NCBI GenBank assembly: GCA_946811185.2
Contig: OX328107.1
Coordinates: forward strand, 14,535,565 to 14,599,564
DNA length: 64,000 bases
Direction: 5' to 3'
DNA from: Hippopus hippopus
Lineage: Eukaryota; Mollusca; Bivalvia; Cardiida; Cardiidae
Under the pieces are notes generated by a model. The model saw only the letters and a list, made by a program, of their open reading frames with translations, was not told the DNA's origin and did no database searches. The position numbers and the translations under genes were made by a program. Of this stretch, positions 31,050 through 42,767 are shown piece by piece. Each line of letters starts with the position of its first letter. The stretch's first letter is position 1.

Positions 31050-31365
31050 TGTCGAAGCTGTTATGATCAGACTGTTTGTGCTGTACAGTATGGTCCTGAT
31101 TTACAAAACCCTTGAAACCAGGCCTGCTTGAAACATGACGTATGGATCGTTATGTACATTGATTACAGTAATTATCATGGTGGTGCCTGGTGCTCTAAGG
31201 GTTGAAGCTGCTCGAAAATGACGGAAATAGATGAAGATCAGACAGCACATAGCCCGTGTAATATTTTTTTAAATATTCTGTAAGATATTTCGTAAACATA
31301 AAAGAAAATCTTGTTTGTTTTCCTTACTCAGTGTATTTATTTCGTTGTGTAGTCGAAGGGTTAAA
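31050..31365. repeat. two eroded MITE-B copies
   Basis: 31050-31203 has hairpin ATGATCAGACTGTTTGTGCT / GTACAGTATGGTCCTGAT and ends TGCTCTAAGGGTT. 31204-31365 keeps only the left hairpin arm (GAAGATCAGACAGCACA) and ends GTAGTCGAAGGGTTAA. Confidence 0.65.
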
Positions 31366-32412
31366 TTTATTACAGAACCTATTACTGTGAATATACGACT
31401 TTTTACGTCGCTGCTGGTCAAAGGTTTAGAATAGCTCTTGAAATTTACATTAGAAGTTTTACACTAGGTATGTACAAGGCCTATGCAGAAAATGGTTCAA
31501 ACTACTGTTTATTAAACGAAATATGTATAGTAATAGTTATTATGTTGTGGTTGAATAGATCAGATCTTTAAAGACTTAAAAAATGTTTTTGTGTGTGTGT
31601 GGCTGCCATTTCAGGAATAAAAGAAACGTGGTTTGTGCCAACTGTGCAGGCTATGATCAGAATAATTTTGGAGATGCCATGCAAAAGTTTTTGTTTCTAG
31701 AGTAGAAATGTAAAGATTCACTGTGTTACAAGCATGCTAAGATACTTTTTGACAAGCAAGAAGATCATCTTTTAGAAAAAAGTTGTTGAATATTTCATTT
31801 TTTTTTTTTTCTTTCCTATTTCTCTTTTTTGTTGTAAAAAAAAAAGAAACACAAAGAAGAGATCACTGATAAGAATTGTAAATACATGTAAACATCATAT
31901 GTGAATAACGATCTTAATATCACTTTGAATAATTGGTAACTTAAATAATTCTGTAGTATTGCCTTTAATGCCGCTATAGAATAGAAGTTTCCTTTCTAAA
32001 ATCATTAAATAAATGGAAAATGCTGTATTTGAATGCGCAATTTCTCCATCTTCAAATTTCGAGTAGAAATTTAAAAATTCCGATGCTTTTACGTGTTTTT
32101 TTTCCCAAATAAACATCTCTTTATAATAATAATATATCAACAAGATTATTTAAGATTCCTCTCTAAATTTCTTTTAAGAATTAGAATACATGTACATATT
32201 ATTTTCTGTTTCTTTTTTCCTTGCATTTTAGTACCATTTGTCATGATTTTTCGCTGGTGGGGGGGGGGGGGTAAAAACAGATACAAAAAATGACATCACA
32301 ATTTCTCAAGAAAGTCAATATTTCTGAAATTGTCCACCAAAAGATTGCGGCTTCTATGATGCTATGCATCATAAATTTGTCTTGTTTCAAATCTAGTAAA
32401 TTCTTCAGAATA
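31366..32412. other. unassigned AT-rich sequence
   Basis: No gene recognised. A and T runs lie near 31800-31850 and a 12-base G run near 32259. The 82-codon - strand frame 31895-32143 has no family signature. Confidence 0.5.
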
Positions 32413-32692
32413 AGTTGTTGTTGGTTGGTTGTAATGGGGTTTAACGCCACTTTAACAGCTAAGGTCATATCATGGCGGTCAGTGACGCACATGTGTTTCC
32501 TGGCTTTCTCACACCAGTACTAACACAACTTTCTTTCCAAAGCCACCGACTACATTTCTCACATGCTTCAGCAGAGGTGAGAGGCGAAAATACGCCGGAA
32601 AGAAAGTTCGCCTCAACCGGGTATCGAACTCACAACCACCAGGTCATGAGTCCGACACGCTCACCACTGAGCCACCCGGGCGGGCTCAGAAT
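32413..32692 (-). repeat. tRNA-derived SINE, full length
   Basis: - strand head: CGGGTGGCTCAGTGGTGAGC as box A region and GTGAGTTCGATACCCGG as box B (about 32620). It runs through AGAAAGTTGTGTTAGTACTG to GGCGTTAAACCCCATTACA. This copy is very close to the one at 37501. Confidence 0.88.
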
Positions 32693-32694
32693 AA

Positions 32695-32745
32695 GACAGA
32701 GAATATTCTTCAGAATGGTTAATGAATACGTACCCTGGTCTGTAT
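32695..32745. repeat. MITE-D right end
   Basis: CTTCAGAATGGTTAATGAATACGTACCCTGG matches the right end of full copies such as 58228-58348. Confidence 0.6.
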
Positions 32746-32846
32746 GATGTGTTATTTCATGAGCTGTATCTACGTACAATCCTAACATTCATTTAATCGT
32801 AAATTGCGATGGAACGCAATTCTGGTTGGCTTAAAAAAATCGCCTA

Positions 32847-33074
32847 ACTTTTTTACCAAACGACAAATTTTAAGAACCTGTCCAAATCGAAAGCATTTGC
32901 AGACGACAAAATAAATGTAACACAAGAAGTGAAATTTGTTTCGGGAAGGGTAGAAAACATCATGGTTAAAGGAGAAAATGCTGGTTTCCAGCATTTTCTC
33001 CTTTTCCCACAATGTTTTCCGAAGTTGTCCCTGTAAGGGTCGTTAAAAGTCGGGATTGTGTGGCAAAGGGTTAA
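32847..33074 (-). repeat. MITE-C, full length
   Basis: Hairpin AAATGCTGGTTTCCAGCATT is flanked by GGTTAAAGGAG and CCTTTTCCCACAATG. Ends TTTTTTACCAAACGAC and GTGTGGCAAAGGGTTAA. A good reference copy. Confidence 0.87.
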
Positions 33075-33137
33075 GCCTTTCAAAATGTGATGGGTAAACA
33101 AAACGATGTAGTCACACAGAACTTGTATTACTTTCTT

Positions 33138-33180
33138 AATCAAGAATTAGATTAGAGTGGTTGGTGAATACAAACCGTGT
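33138..33180. repeat. MITE-D right end
   Basis: GATTAGAGTGGTTGGTGAATACAAACCGTG. Confidence 0.55.
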
Positions 33181-33419
33181 ATCTTATCAAATCAATGCAA
33201 TCATCGTAAACTTATAATTTGTATACGTTGTTATGTTGTAAATATTTTGTATATACTTTCTTATGTTAGATATGTTAAAGAAGAGTTAAGGAGCAAATGA
33301 AATTCGTTGTTAATCAATTCTAGAACATGTGATTATTCTTTTTCTGTACTTTTAGCTAAGGATAACTGATCGTAGCATGTTTAATTAGGTCAGTCACTTA
33401 CTTCTTGTGAAAAATAAAC

Positions 33420-33766
33420 TATTTATTTCATGCTTTTCGGTAGTTTATCCAGAAATAACGGTGGATTATGGTTTGGTATTTCATGGTTACGACCGGTGAA
33501 AAATATCGATTTCATACTTTAGAACTCTTCAGCTGAAGACGGAAACAGTAGCTCCCTTGCACTAGTTACCTCGGTAGACAGCGCGTGCCATTCAACCACA
33601 GGGGAAAATGACGTAGTTAACGCGCATTTACCCTACAATTTTCGCGCTTTACGTAATATTGTTATGCGTTTGTATGGATGGGGGGTACGCCACGGGAAAT
33701 TACCGAAACAACTACTGGATTTTGACGAAAGTCCCAAATAAAGGGGGTTAGAAGCATGAAATAAAT
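33420..33766. repeat. possible short inverted-repeat element
   Basis: The ends TATTTATTTCATGCTT (33420-33435) and its exact reverse complement (33751-33766) enclose about 315 bp. That interval is more GC-rich than its surroundings. No copy elsewhere in the window was recognised. Confidence 0.4.
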
Positions 33767-33842
33767 ACGCAGCCACTCATGAAAATTTTACCGATGATGT
33801 TCAAACGATGAAATAAATTTCGATTTCACACACACAATATAA

Positions 33843-33865
33843 TGAGAGAGAGAGAGAGAGAGAGA
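33843..33865. repeat. (GA)n microsatellite
   Basis: About 11 GA units. Confidence 0.9.
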
Positions 33866-33937
33866 TATCTCCTTTATATAATTCACGGAATAGCTTGAAA
33901 ATATACAATACAAATACATTTCCTTCTGATTTGAACT

Positions 33938-34070
33938 AAAAACGACAAAATTGCATGTAGATCAAATGACTGATAGTTGTTTTTGAAAAGGTAGAAAATA
34001 TTGTTTCCAGCATTTTTACCTTTTCCCAATGTGCTTTCAAAAGCCTTTCGTTCTAAGGATTGTTAAAAAT
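33938..34070 (-). repeat. MITE-C, partial
   Basis: GACAAAATTGCATGTAG, AGAAAATATTGTTTCCAGCA and CTTTCGTTCTAAGGATTGTT. The left hairpin arm is shortened. Confidence 0.68.
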
Positions 34071-34182
34071 GTATAAAAAAATGTGGCTCGCTGAAGTTTA
34101 TGCAAATGTTTCCAATTTTGATAATAAATTGTTTAGGATGTCATTATAATAGACTTGCTGTTCCTATCACCCATGCTTTACC

Positions 34183-34400
34183 ATAACTCCTTACCACACG
34201 ATTAAATTTCATACTTTTCCAAAGGGTAGCTGTTGCATAAAACAAATATGACTGAAAGTTTGAAATTTGTTTTTGGTAGGATAAAAAACATTTTGGAAAA
34301 AGGAGAAAATGCTGATTAACAACATTTTCTCCTGTTTCCAAAATGTCTTCAGAAGCCGTCATCCCCAAGGTCATTCAAACTCGGGATTGTGTGGTACAGG
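34183..34400 (-). repeat. MITE-C, near full length
   Basis: Starts TAACTCCTTACCACACGATT. Hairpin AAATGCTGATTAACAACATTTT; ends GGGATTGTGTGGTACAGG. Confidence 0.8.
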
Positions 34401-35497
34401 AGAAAGAGTTTCAAAAAAGTTTAAAATTCGTTTGAGCCTCGGCAGCAGAGCATATTTTTTATACTGGTATTTATTACGTGTATAAGATCTAGTTCTTGTT
34501 TTATACCTTAAGTGCATTTAATTCTTATAAGGTGCTCTTAGTTCATTCTGCTGGAGAAAAAAAAAAGGGCAGGACTATTTTGTATTCCATTTGATTTTGT
34601 TGTTGTCGTGTTTTTTCTCTTTTACTGTATTGTTTACCTATAAAATGATGTATCTTGCATTGTTTTGAATATAGGTTTTTCAGCGCACAAGGTACTAGAG
34701 GGTATGAGTACTAAAGGGCCCTAAAGATTGCTAATTTTTATTTTACACGTATTTTTCATTTTTCAGTAGATTGGCCCGGTACGAAATACTCAAGTGAAGT
34801 ATAACAAAATCATTTTTGATCACTGATTTTTATCGGTATACATGTATTTTATTTTGCCGATTTACTAGTTAACTATCATATATAGAATCGTCGATAAATT
34901 AAAACCCCGCTGCCATCAGCTCGTCAGCGCCTTGATTTTGTTGGACTTGGCACTTTACCAAACTGTCTCGTGTTTAAAATTACGACCGTGAGAAAAAAAA
35001 CGCTCATAAAATCTTATGGGAAGATGGGAGAATGTTGGTGAAAATTTACCTGCTTTAAACAAGCACTTGTCTTTTATAAGCACGTTCAGTTTGGTATCCC
35101 TTTGGGTATGCTTATTACAAGTTTGACTGTAAAGAGACAGACCCTTAAAATGGCTCAATGTTTAGCAGAAAAAAAAGCGACAAAAAATATAAGAATTTGG
35201 TCTTCCTCCCCTATGAATAAAATTTAATGATATATATCTTCAAGAACGGACACCTAGCAAAAGTATGCAAACTTATTCTGGATTCAAAACCAACGCTGGA
35301 ACACTCATCAGTGCTAGGCCGATTCCGTAACTACGTCTGATCATCATAGACTTGTCAAATGACGCCGGAATACACATTAGACATGGTTACGCATCGACGT
35401 CAACTAGCTGTTTTTAAGGCTTAAATTATTCCATTCTTGGAAACTTTCCATCATCTAATAAGAAAGTAATGTAAGGACTTTAAAAAGTACTTCACTG
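34401..35497. other. unassigned
   Basis: No confident gene. A short frame at about 35235-35336 begins NGHLAKVCKLILDSK and ends at a stop after 33 codons. It has no conserved neighbours and I leave it uncalled. A 67-codon - strand frame (34955-35158) is likewise unrecognised. Confidence 0.45.
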
Positions 35498-35712
35498 TTA
35501 ACTCTCTCAGCGCCAGATATCCAAATGTATAAACTCGACCTTTGTCAACGGCTGAAAATATAACCCACCGAAAAATTCTTTAGCGTATAGGCGTGATTTG
35601 ACAACCGAAGGGTATAGATCCAAGATCATACTGCACGTTCTGCACGTCTTTCGGTTTCTATGGCAGAGAAGGTCAATCTACATGTGTTTTTTGAGCCGCG
35701 TTAAAACGTGGG
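35498..35712 (-). repeat. MITE-B, diverged
   Basis: Starts GTTAACTCTCTCAGCGCC. The hairpin region ATCCAAGATCATACTGCACG has lost most of its right arm. It ends GAGCCGCGTTAAAAC. Confidence 0.6.
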
Positions 35713-36349
35713 GTAGATAAAAGGCCCTTGTTAGTGAAGTATTTACTTATTGACAATCTCTTGTATTAGATTTTCTCTTTGACGAGGAAACTAGTTTTTG
35801 AGGGCATAGAAATGTCGTTGATACTTTTTCTGACATTACTACTATAGGCATTATAAAGCCTGGACTTCTTTGTATAGATGCTAATATGGGTAGCATGATT
35901 ACCTCCCCTTAATGCAATTGAGAGGCTTAGGCAACATGTTAGGGTGCTTGTGTAGATAAATCAGCTGAAGCCATATGGCTATTGAAATGACGTATGCCTC
36001 TGGCTGCTTGTCTGTATTGGGCGATCCCACATATGTTATATTTGTTAAATTTGATCTTTGTCTTTACTGTGCTAGTCATAACTTTGCTAAGAATTGAATG
36101 GAAATCCAGAGCATATACTTGTCAAAATGTCAAAGAATGTTGAAAGTTTCATTATGCAACATACGACTTTTTTCAGTATATTTTTTTTTCTGTTCTATAA
36201 ATATGAATACTTTTTTTAGTGTTTCTTTTTTCTGTTCTATAGATATGTATAATGATCCATCTTTTTTTTTTATAGTTTTGTGTTAATGGGGTACTTTGTA
36301 CAGGGTGATGCAGATTATTTGATACCATTTTAGTAGATTTGAGAACGAA
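35713..36349. other. unassigned
   Basis: T-rich; a tandem-like TTTTTTTCTGTTCTATA pair lies at 36181 and 36223. No gene recognised. Confidence 0.5.
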
Positions 36350-36715
36350 TAATAGATTATTTAATCACCTAATCTCCCTTGTTTTCAGTGTAACATACTC
36401 ATTTTGAAATTTCTTATTTTACACACGTTACAGATTAGCACTGTGTGGCGTCATGTGTGACGCAATTTTATACTTCTTTCAGGGAAATGTGTTGGAGAAT
36501 TCCTACATCTGCATGTTTGGTTTTGCATGTTTTAACTTAGAATTCGGAGGATTTAAACATGTGATAAGAATCTGACATTTGTCTGCAAAATTGTTATTGA
36601 GCTCGCCAAAGGCTCGCATGATAACACTTTTCAGACTCGTTTAATAATTTTTTGTCTCAAATACCACATTTTGTCAAATCCTCTATATATCTTGACTTCA
36701 AACTGTTGTTTATGG
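36350..36715 (+). repeat. Rep-F copy
   Basis: AATCTCCCTTGTTTTCAGTG, GACGCAATTTTATACTTCTT, TGCATGTTTGGTTTTGCATG, GCTCGCCAAAGGCTCGC and the tail ATTTTGTCAAATCC. Confidence 0.72.
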
Positions 36716-36799
36716 ATTTAACTATAGAAGATCTGAATTAGTCACAAAGCGCCAGGTACAATTTATGGCTTTTTTTTGGTAAATAATATAGTTGAAGAT

Positions 36800-36890
36800 T
36801 AAGCCGACTTTTTTGGACGGTTTGCGTCATAATTAGGCTGTACAGAACGAGCAGTCTGATATTGGATCTGCATTATCTAGTATCTTGTGA
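36800..36890 (+). repeat. MITE-B fragment
   Basis: GCGTCATAATTAGGCTGTAC / CGAGCAGTCTGATATTGGAT. Confidence 0.6.
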
Positions 36891-37027
36891 AATATTCTGG
36901 AAAACTCAACCTTTACACTGCACCTGATTTCTCTGTTATTTAAACTGAGAAAGGCCATTTTATGTACTTGGCATTATTGAGATTCAAGTGTTTTTTTTTT
37001 TTGGATATTTTTTGCGCTGATATTATT

Positions 37028-37291
37028 TAACTCTGCTTTGATTTAGGACTGCTGAAAACGATTGTGTTCACATTGTTTTAATCCTTTTTTCCACACTGTT
37101 GCCAATCCTTTCAAAGAGAAATACCAGCATACATGTATGAACCACGTTTGATTTGAGGTCTGCTTATTCTTTCAAATTGGATTAGTTCAAAATTTTGTCG
37201 CCTGGTAAAAGAGGTTATTTTGAATTGACGTCTACAAGTTAATGCTTTCAAATTGGACGAGTCTAAAATTCAGTCACCTAAAAAAGGGTTA
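37028..37291 (+). repeat. MITE-C pieces
   Basis: A full-width but hairpin-poor copy runs to TTTTGTCGCCTGGTAAAAGA (37215). A second 3' end follows: GCTTTCAAATTGGACGAGTC ... AAAAAAGGGTTAA. Confidence 0.68.
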
Positions 37292-37397
37292 ATTCATTTT
37301 ATTGAAAAAAAAATACATGCACTTGATTTTTTATGTGCCTTTTGTATTTAATGTTAAAGTACTTTGTTTACGAGTGCAGAAATGTGCAAATTATGGT

Positions 37398-38125
37398 TTT
37401 TAGCTCCACTGGCCGAAGGCCAGCGGGCTAATGTCATGGCCCGGTGTCCGTCGTGCTTCCGTCCGTGCGTGCTTCCGTTCATCCGTGCGTGCGTTAACTT
37501 TATACCCGGTTGAGGCGAACCTTCTTTCCGGCGTATTTTCGCCTCTCACCTCTGGTGAAGCATGTGAGAAAAGTAGTCGGTGGCTTTGGAAAGAAAGTTG
37601 TGTTAGTACTGGTGTGAGAAAGCCAGGAAACACATGTGCGTCACCGACCGCCATGATATGACCTTAGCTGTTAAAGTGGCGTTAAACCCCAATACAACCA
37701 ACTAACTTTTATTTCAAACATTTTTTTCTCTGAAACTACCCCTACAATTTAGATGAAACTTTACAGAAATGATCCTGCCTTGGTCCTCTTCAGAATTTCT
37801 TGAAAAAATTTGATTCCTTCAAAATCTCTGGTTGCCATGGCAACAAAGCTGAAAATTTTTGAAAATCTTTGAAAATCTTCTTGTCAGAAACCATAAAACC
37901 CAGGGCTACCAAATTTGGCATGAAGCTTAATCTAATAGACCTCTACCATGTATCTTCACATTATAGCCCTGGGGTCAAAATTGGCCCCGTCCCGGGGGTC
38001 ACAAGTTCTACATAGGCTTATATGGTGAAAACTTTAGGAATCTTCCTGTACCTAGCCATAAGGCCTAGGGCTACCAAATTTTGCATGCAGCTTTATCTAG
38101 TAGGCTTCTGCAAAGATGGCACACA
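37398..38125 (+). repeat. Rep-E copy interrupted by a SINE
   Basis: Left end TTTTTAGCTCCACTGGCCGA and the GTCCGTCGTGCTTCCGTCC block. After the SINE it resumes with TTATTTCAAACATTTTTTTC, GTTGCCATGGCAAC and an untranslated-looking tail. The right end is not preserved. Confidence 0.8.
37501..37703 (+). repeat. 5'-truncated SINE with target duplication
   Basis: Begins inside box B (ACCCGGTTGAGGCGAACC) and ends GGCGTTAAACCCCAATACAACC. The flanking duplication is AACTTTA / AACTTTTA. The truncated head is a normal outcome of incomplete reverse transcription. Frames on both strands here are not genes. Confidence 0.85.
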
Positions 38126-38127
38126 GT

Positions 38128-38340
38128 CCCACACAATCTCGTATTTTAACGACCATTTAAAGTCTTTTTAAACATTGTGGGACAAGGAGAAAATGCTGGT
38201 AGCTAGCCTTTTCTCCTTTCCCTACAATGTTTTCCATCATTCTGAATACAGAAATCATCTTTTGAGCTTCATTTTATTTGTCGTCTGCAAATGATTTGAA
38301 TTTGGTCGAACCCAAAGTTTTGTCGTCAGGTAGAGTTATC
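38128..38340 (+). repeat. MITE-C, full length
   Basis: CACACAATCTCGTATTTTAA, hairpin AAATGCTGGTAGCTAGCCTTTT, and end AAAGTTTTGTCGTCAGGTAG. Confidence 0.83.
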
Positions 38341-38474
38341 ATGCTAAAAAGACGTAAATATACATGTAATGTAGTTTTCTGGCCTCCTGGTAGCAAAGTT
38401 GCTGCGGACGAGTTTAGAAGCATATTAGTAACATATGGATAATCAGTAGGGATTATACCTCAGTACACGGACAC

Positions 38475-39090
38475 ACGTGAAAACATTGTGGCAAAAGGAA
38501 AAGGTGGCGGTTACGAGCAATTTCTCCCTCTGGCATGAAGTATTCTTCTGTAAAACGAAAAAGACGTCGTCTGCCATGTCGTCTGCCTTAGGTATCGGCT
38601 TAAAGTAGAAATCTGTATTGAAGGCTATGCGAGACAGAATTTCAGGGAAAGGTGTCAGAAACTGTATGAATATGGAGTGTTTTCATGTACTGATAGACCA
38701 TAACATAGCTACGATTGGAGAAATTGTTCAAAGAGAGTCTATCCTCCAATGTCACAAAAAGTTTCAATTCTTTATTACATATCAAAATTGTAGAAAGATC
38801 CAAACTGAGAGCATTTGCAGACCAAGGTTTAATGAAGAAATGGCTAATACAGAGCTAGTACTCCAATTTCTCATGGAATTTTAATTCTTTATTACTTAAC
38901 AAAATTTTAGACTGGTCTAAATTAAAGTCATTCGCAGAAGACAGTTTAATTTCTTGAACTAAGCTGTGGGAATAACAACATCGAGGGAAAGGGGGAAAAC
39001 GATGGTTACCGGCATTTTGTCCTTTTCTCACGATGGGTTCAAATGTCAACTTCACCAGGGTCGTTAAAACAAGGGATCGTTCGGCAAAAA
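38475..39090 (-). repeat. cluster of MITE-C pieces
   Basis: 38475-38560 is a central piece. 38770-38880 and 38885-39090 are successive - strand copies, both opening TTCTTTATTACNTANCAAAAT. The last has hairpin AACGATGGTTACCGGCATTT and GGGTCGTTAAAACAAGGGAT. The 88-codon frame 38618-38884 lies across them and is not supported as a gene. Confidence 0.65.
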
Positions 39091-39194
39091 ATAATAATGG
39101 TCCTCCTTCATTAAGAATGGTCTTCTATAAAAGTCTTTAGAGTCGTCCAGCAGCAGACAGTGATGACGAGTTTGAAAAGATTTGACCAGTGTGT

Positions 39195-39550
39195 TTGAGT
39201 ATTTGATCGCATAATCTCCCTTGTTTTCAGTGTAATTTACCCACTACGAATTGTCTTCTCTTACACACGTTGAGATGGGTAAATGTGTGATGTCATATAC
39301 GTGTGACGTCATATACGTGTGACGTCATTTTATACTTTTTTCGAAGAATCTTATTTGCTTTACGGAAATTTCCACATGTGCATGTATGGTTTTGTATATT
39401 CTGACATATATCTTGCCAGTTTTCGTTATGAGAGTTAAGGAATTTGATACTTGTTGGTTTTTGAGATAGAATATTATTAAACTCGTCTACAATCATATTA
39501 TTAAGCTCGCCAGAGGCTCACCTAACATTTTTCCAAGAATCGTTTAGTAT
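39195..39550 (+). repeat. Rep-F copy
   Basis: AATCTCCCTTGTTTTCAGTG, TGCATGTATGGTTTTGTATA and AGCTCGCCAGAGGCTCAC. It contains the CRE-like triplet below. Confidence 0.74.
39285..39332. repeat. three 16-bp units with CRE-like TGACGTCA
   Basis: GTGTGATGTCATATAC, GTGTGACGTCATATAC and GTGTGACGTCATTTTA follow each other. The second and third contain a perfect TGACGTCA, the CREB/ATF site, and the first has one change. Other Rep-F copies carry single GACGTCA-type sites at the same place. Confidence 0.78.
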
Positions 39551-40027
39551 AATTTTAGCTCGAATGTAAATACATACAAAAGACGACTCTTTAATATGTT
39601 TCATGTCGATTTCGGCATAATATCAGTTATATGACGGCGGTAGATCACTTATTTATGTGTGTCCAGGGTTTTACTAGTACTAATCTGTTGATGATATGGA
39701 AGGATGTTTGTGTACAATGATTTTATAATGTAGGGTTTATTTCTAGTCAGGCTGACGTATATGATTGATATATTGATGATATTTTCTATGAGAAAAGTAA
39801 TAAAAGTCTTATCTTGTAAACACCCCCTTTTTTATGTCGTCGTCGATGCTGCTGCTTTAATGCTGCAGCTGATGCTGCTGCTGATGATGATAATGATGAT
39901 GGTGATCACTATCATCATCCACGGAAAGAAAAAGAAATACAGGTAAAGAAAGAAGGAAGAGAAAGACAGGGAAAAGATGGCACTCTATCCATTGAACACC
40001 ATATTTTGATCTTCTCTTGGACTGGAA
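39551..40027. other. unassigned, with GCT/GAT triplet tract
   Basis: 39845-39920 is an imperfect GCTGCTGCT to GATGATGAT tract. No gene; frames through the tract are low complexity. Confidence 0.6.
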
Positions 40028-40078
40028 AAAGACCAAGCTGCTTAGAACATGCAATCTGATCCTGGGATCTACTGTCCG
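40028..40078 (+). repeat. MITE-B fragment
   Basis: AGACCAAGCTGCTTAGAACA / TGCAATCTGATCCTGGGATC. It directly abuts the 1.5-kb block. Confidence 0.6.
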
Positions 40079-41621
40079 GTTTTTAGACTAGCGAAGCTAG
40101 TCTGTAGGCATCCAGATTGACTCAGATGCAAAGTAAACAAAAAACCCCACAGTTGCCAAATACTGCCTCACAGAAAAATAATTCTTTCTATTAGCAATCT
40201 TAATTCTGTTATATATGACAATTTTGACAAAAACCACAAAATCTCTACCATCCCAATTTGAACATGTCTACTTAAAAAGTAATAGACTGAACAATATGGC
40301 ATTGATAAGGTACAAGATGTATGCTTGTATATTAAGTGACCGATGCAAATCAGGCTCATACACATACATGTATTCCTACAACACAGTAACATTATCAATG
40401 AATCTAAAAATAGATACACCTAGGTAATTTGTAGCAAATCCCAGCAACATTAACCCTCACCGGACAGAGAACCCTTGTCATTCCTTCAGTCATTCATTAT
40501 TTACCACGCATAACACTTTACCACGCAATCACAAGTTTTAACGAAATTGGGGAAGATGCCCTGTGAAAACATTGCGGGAAAAGGAGAAAATGCTGGCAAC
40601 CAGCATTTCCTGCTTTTCCCACATTGCTTTCTGCCCTTTTAGAATCAATTACCTTTATAGTCTGGAACAGCTTTGAGTTTGGACGAGTGAACATTTTTCC
40701 TTTTGTAAAGAGTTAAACAGTTTATTACACAATTACATCTTGTGCTATTGATTAACTATATAATCCAGTCCAGTTTAAGTTTAATCCTTAATCTGATAAA
40801 AAAAAATGAAACTTTCAAGCTGATGGTAAAAACCTGAATATTGCTTTTGCAAAGTTATATTTTGGAGAAAAAAAATATAGCCTTATCGGACAGTGTGAAT
40901 CCAAGACCAGACTGCAGTATGTGCAGTCTGATCTTAATTTACACTGTCCATCTGTCCGTTCGTCAGTGCGGACAGGACATATATCTTCTAAAATCCTTGT
41001 TGAAAATTGATGAAACTTTATACATGATTATGATATAAATTTTTCATTTGATGCTGTGTCATGGAAAAAGGGGACTTGATGTATATTTCCTTAATGAAAC
41101 AATACCTCTTTAACTAGATCTACTGGACAAAATTTTATGAACCTTCATATTTATATTGTTTGTCATAAGCCACAAACAAGCATTATTTGTTTTCATTTAA
41201 TGAAATGCCATGTTATGGAAAAAGGGGTCTTAATGTAAAATTTTGTTATGAGCCAATAACAAAAAGGCCACGTGTACATGCAAAACGCGATACCTCTTGT
41301 ATGTTTCTGTTAAAAAAGCTTTTTTTGGTGGAGGATATCATTTCAACGAAATAACTTGTTTTCAATTGAAAGTTAACAAACAAGGTTTTCATAGTTTTTC
41401 TTATTTGCCAAGTTAGTAGTCAAGTGCGTTGGGTAAAATCAATGAATTGAACTGGATCCGGATTGAATTTAATAACCGGAATGAGCCGGTGGAACTGGAA
41501 TGGAATCAAACCTGAATTTTACAATTTTTCTTCAATCTTGTATAAACCAACCAAGTTTTATCTTTACCATAGCCATTTATTTCAGATTCGCTAGTCTGTC
41601 AGTACTTTCAGTACTTTGATT
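40079..41621 (+). repeat. 1.5-kb TIR-bounded block, copy A
   Basis: Nearly the same sequence as 47430-49012. Near the edges are AGACTAGCGAA (40085) and its complement TTCGCTAGTCT (about 41588). Inside are a MITE-C (about 40512-40716, hairpin AAATGCTGGCAACCAGCATT) and a - strand MITE-B (about 40780-40970). Versus copy B it has 12 extra bases at the left end and lacks about 60 bases near 40500. No coding capacity was recognised. The two copies are best explained as one mobile or duplicated unit that carried both MITEs. Confidence 0.85.
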
Positions 41622-41664
41622 TGTTGGTGTTTTTGATGTAGATACAATCTAGCTTTAGCTTACT

Positions 41665-41782
41665 CTCGACCTGATAGCGGACGGTGTAGATTCAAGATCA
41701 GACGGCTCTTTTTCTGCAGTCTGATCTTGATCTATGCGGGTTGCAAAAGCTATTCAAGGCACCATTGGCGAAGTGAGAGTTA
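41665..41782 (-). repeat. MITE-B, partial
   Basis: GGACGGTGTAGATTCAAGAT / CTGCAGTCTGATCTTGATCT, with GCAAAAGCTATTCAAGGC. Confidence 0.72.
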
Positions 41783-42034
41783 AGTAGCCATGTTTTTGTC
41801 TTTCTCCGACTGGAAAAAAGTCCATGTGGTTTAATATGCGCTCTTAGAGTTATTTTGATTACTGACGATGCGCGCACAAGCGTTTGATCATGGTTGATAA
41901 TGTATAAAACAGCGTTAGTTTGTGCATTTCTATGTGTGTAGGCCTACATACAAAAAAATATGAACAGCACAAACGTCAAGGTGTACCTATATTTATTTTG
42001 CATCAATGCAAATCAATCACAGTTCATTTCATTA

Positions 42035-42240
42035 ACCCTTTACCTATCGACCCCATGTTTTATCGACCCTGAGGAAGAAGACTGCTTGAAAACGTTACGA
42101 GAAAAGGAGAAAATGCTGTTATCGAGCATTTTCTCCTTTTTCCGCATTGTTTTCTACCATTTCATATACAAATCCCGTCAATGAGGCCATCTTTAATATG
42201 TCCACAGCAAACGTTTTCGATTTGGTCCATAATTCTAAAA
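42035..42240 (+). repeat. MITE-C, full length
   Basis: TTAACCCTTTACCTATCGAC, GAGGAAGAAGACTGCTTGAAA, hairpin AAATGCTGTTATCGAGCATT, and end TTTGGTCCATAATTCTAAAA. Confidence 0.82.
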
Positions 42241-42760
42241 TGATCTTGACGATTACAGTGTTGAAATCGGTGCAAAATTCGCTTCAGAGACTGTCAATAA
42301 TGTAAATTAAACCCTTCGCTCGTTATCTCATACTCTTCCTTGTCGTCGGTGTAATAAAGCCATTACGGATATTCTTGTCCTACCACAGGCCTTTGAAGCT
42401 CCACTCTATCAATTTATTTTCTAACTTGGTCTATCAATTCCGTTGTCATTGTTAATGCAGGCGTCTCACTGTCTCGAAATTGACATCAGGTGGCCATACG
42501 AATATGGAATTTTGAATTTCACGCGAAGATCGCCCCGAACTTGGTAAACAGCAAATCAACAGCCGAAGCAAGGACGGTGCCTTCAGAAGGCCACGCGATG
42601 GCACCCGAACCAGACACGAAGGCAACAAATATATGTGAATTTTATATTAAGTAGCTTATCCGCAGGACACACGAAGACCACACGATGGCTACACGACTTC
42701 GTGTTGAGAGTACAATGCGTTCGAACTAGGTCACGAAGACGTCACATGACCTCCCGATGG

Positions 42761-42767
42761 TATAAAA
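42761..42767 (+). promoter_or_regulatory. TATA box of the Harbinger-like element
   Basis: TATAAAA 110 bases upstream of the ATG at 42877; preceded by GACGTCACATGACC. Confidence 0.45.

Noticed and set aside
35235..35336. Short frame NGHLAKVCKLILDSK, vaguely like part of a SAPS-type phosphatase regulator
   Set aside because: Only 33 codons, weak similarity from memory, no adjoining exon and a doubtful acceptor.
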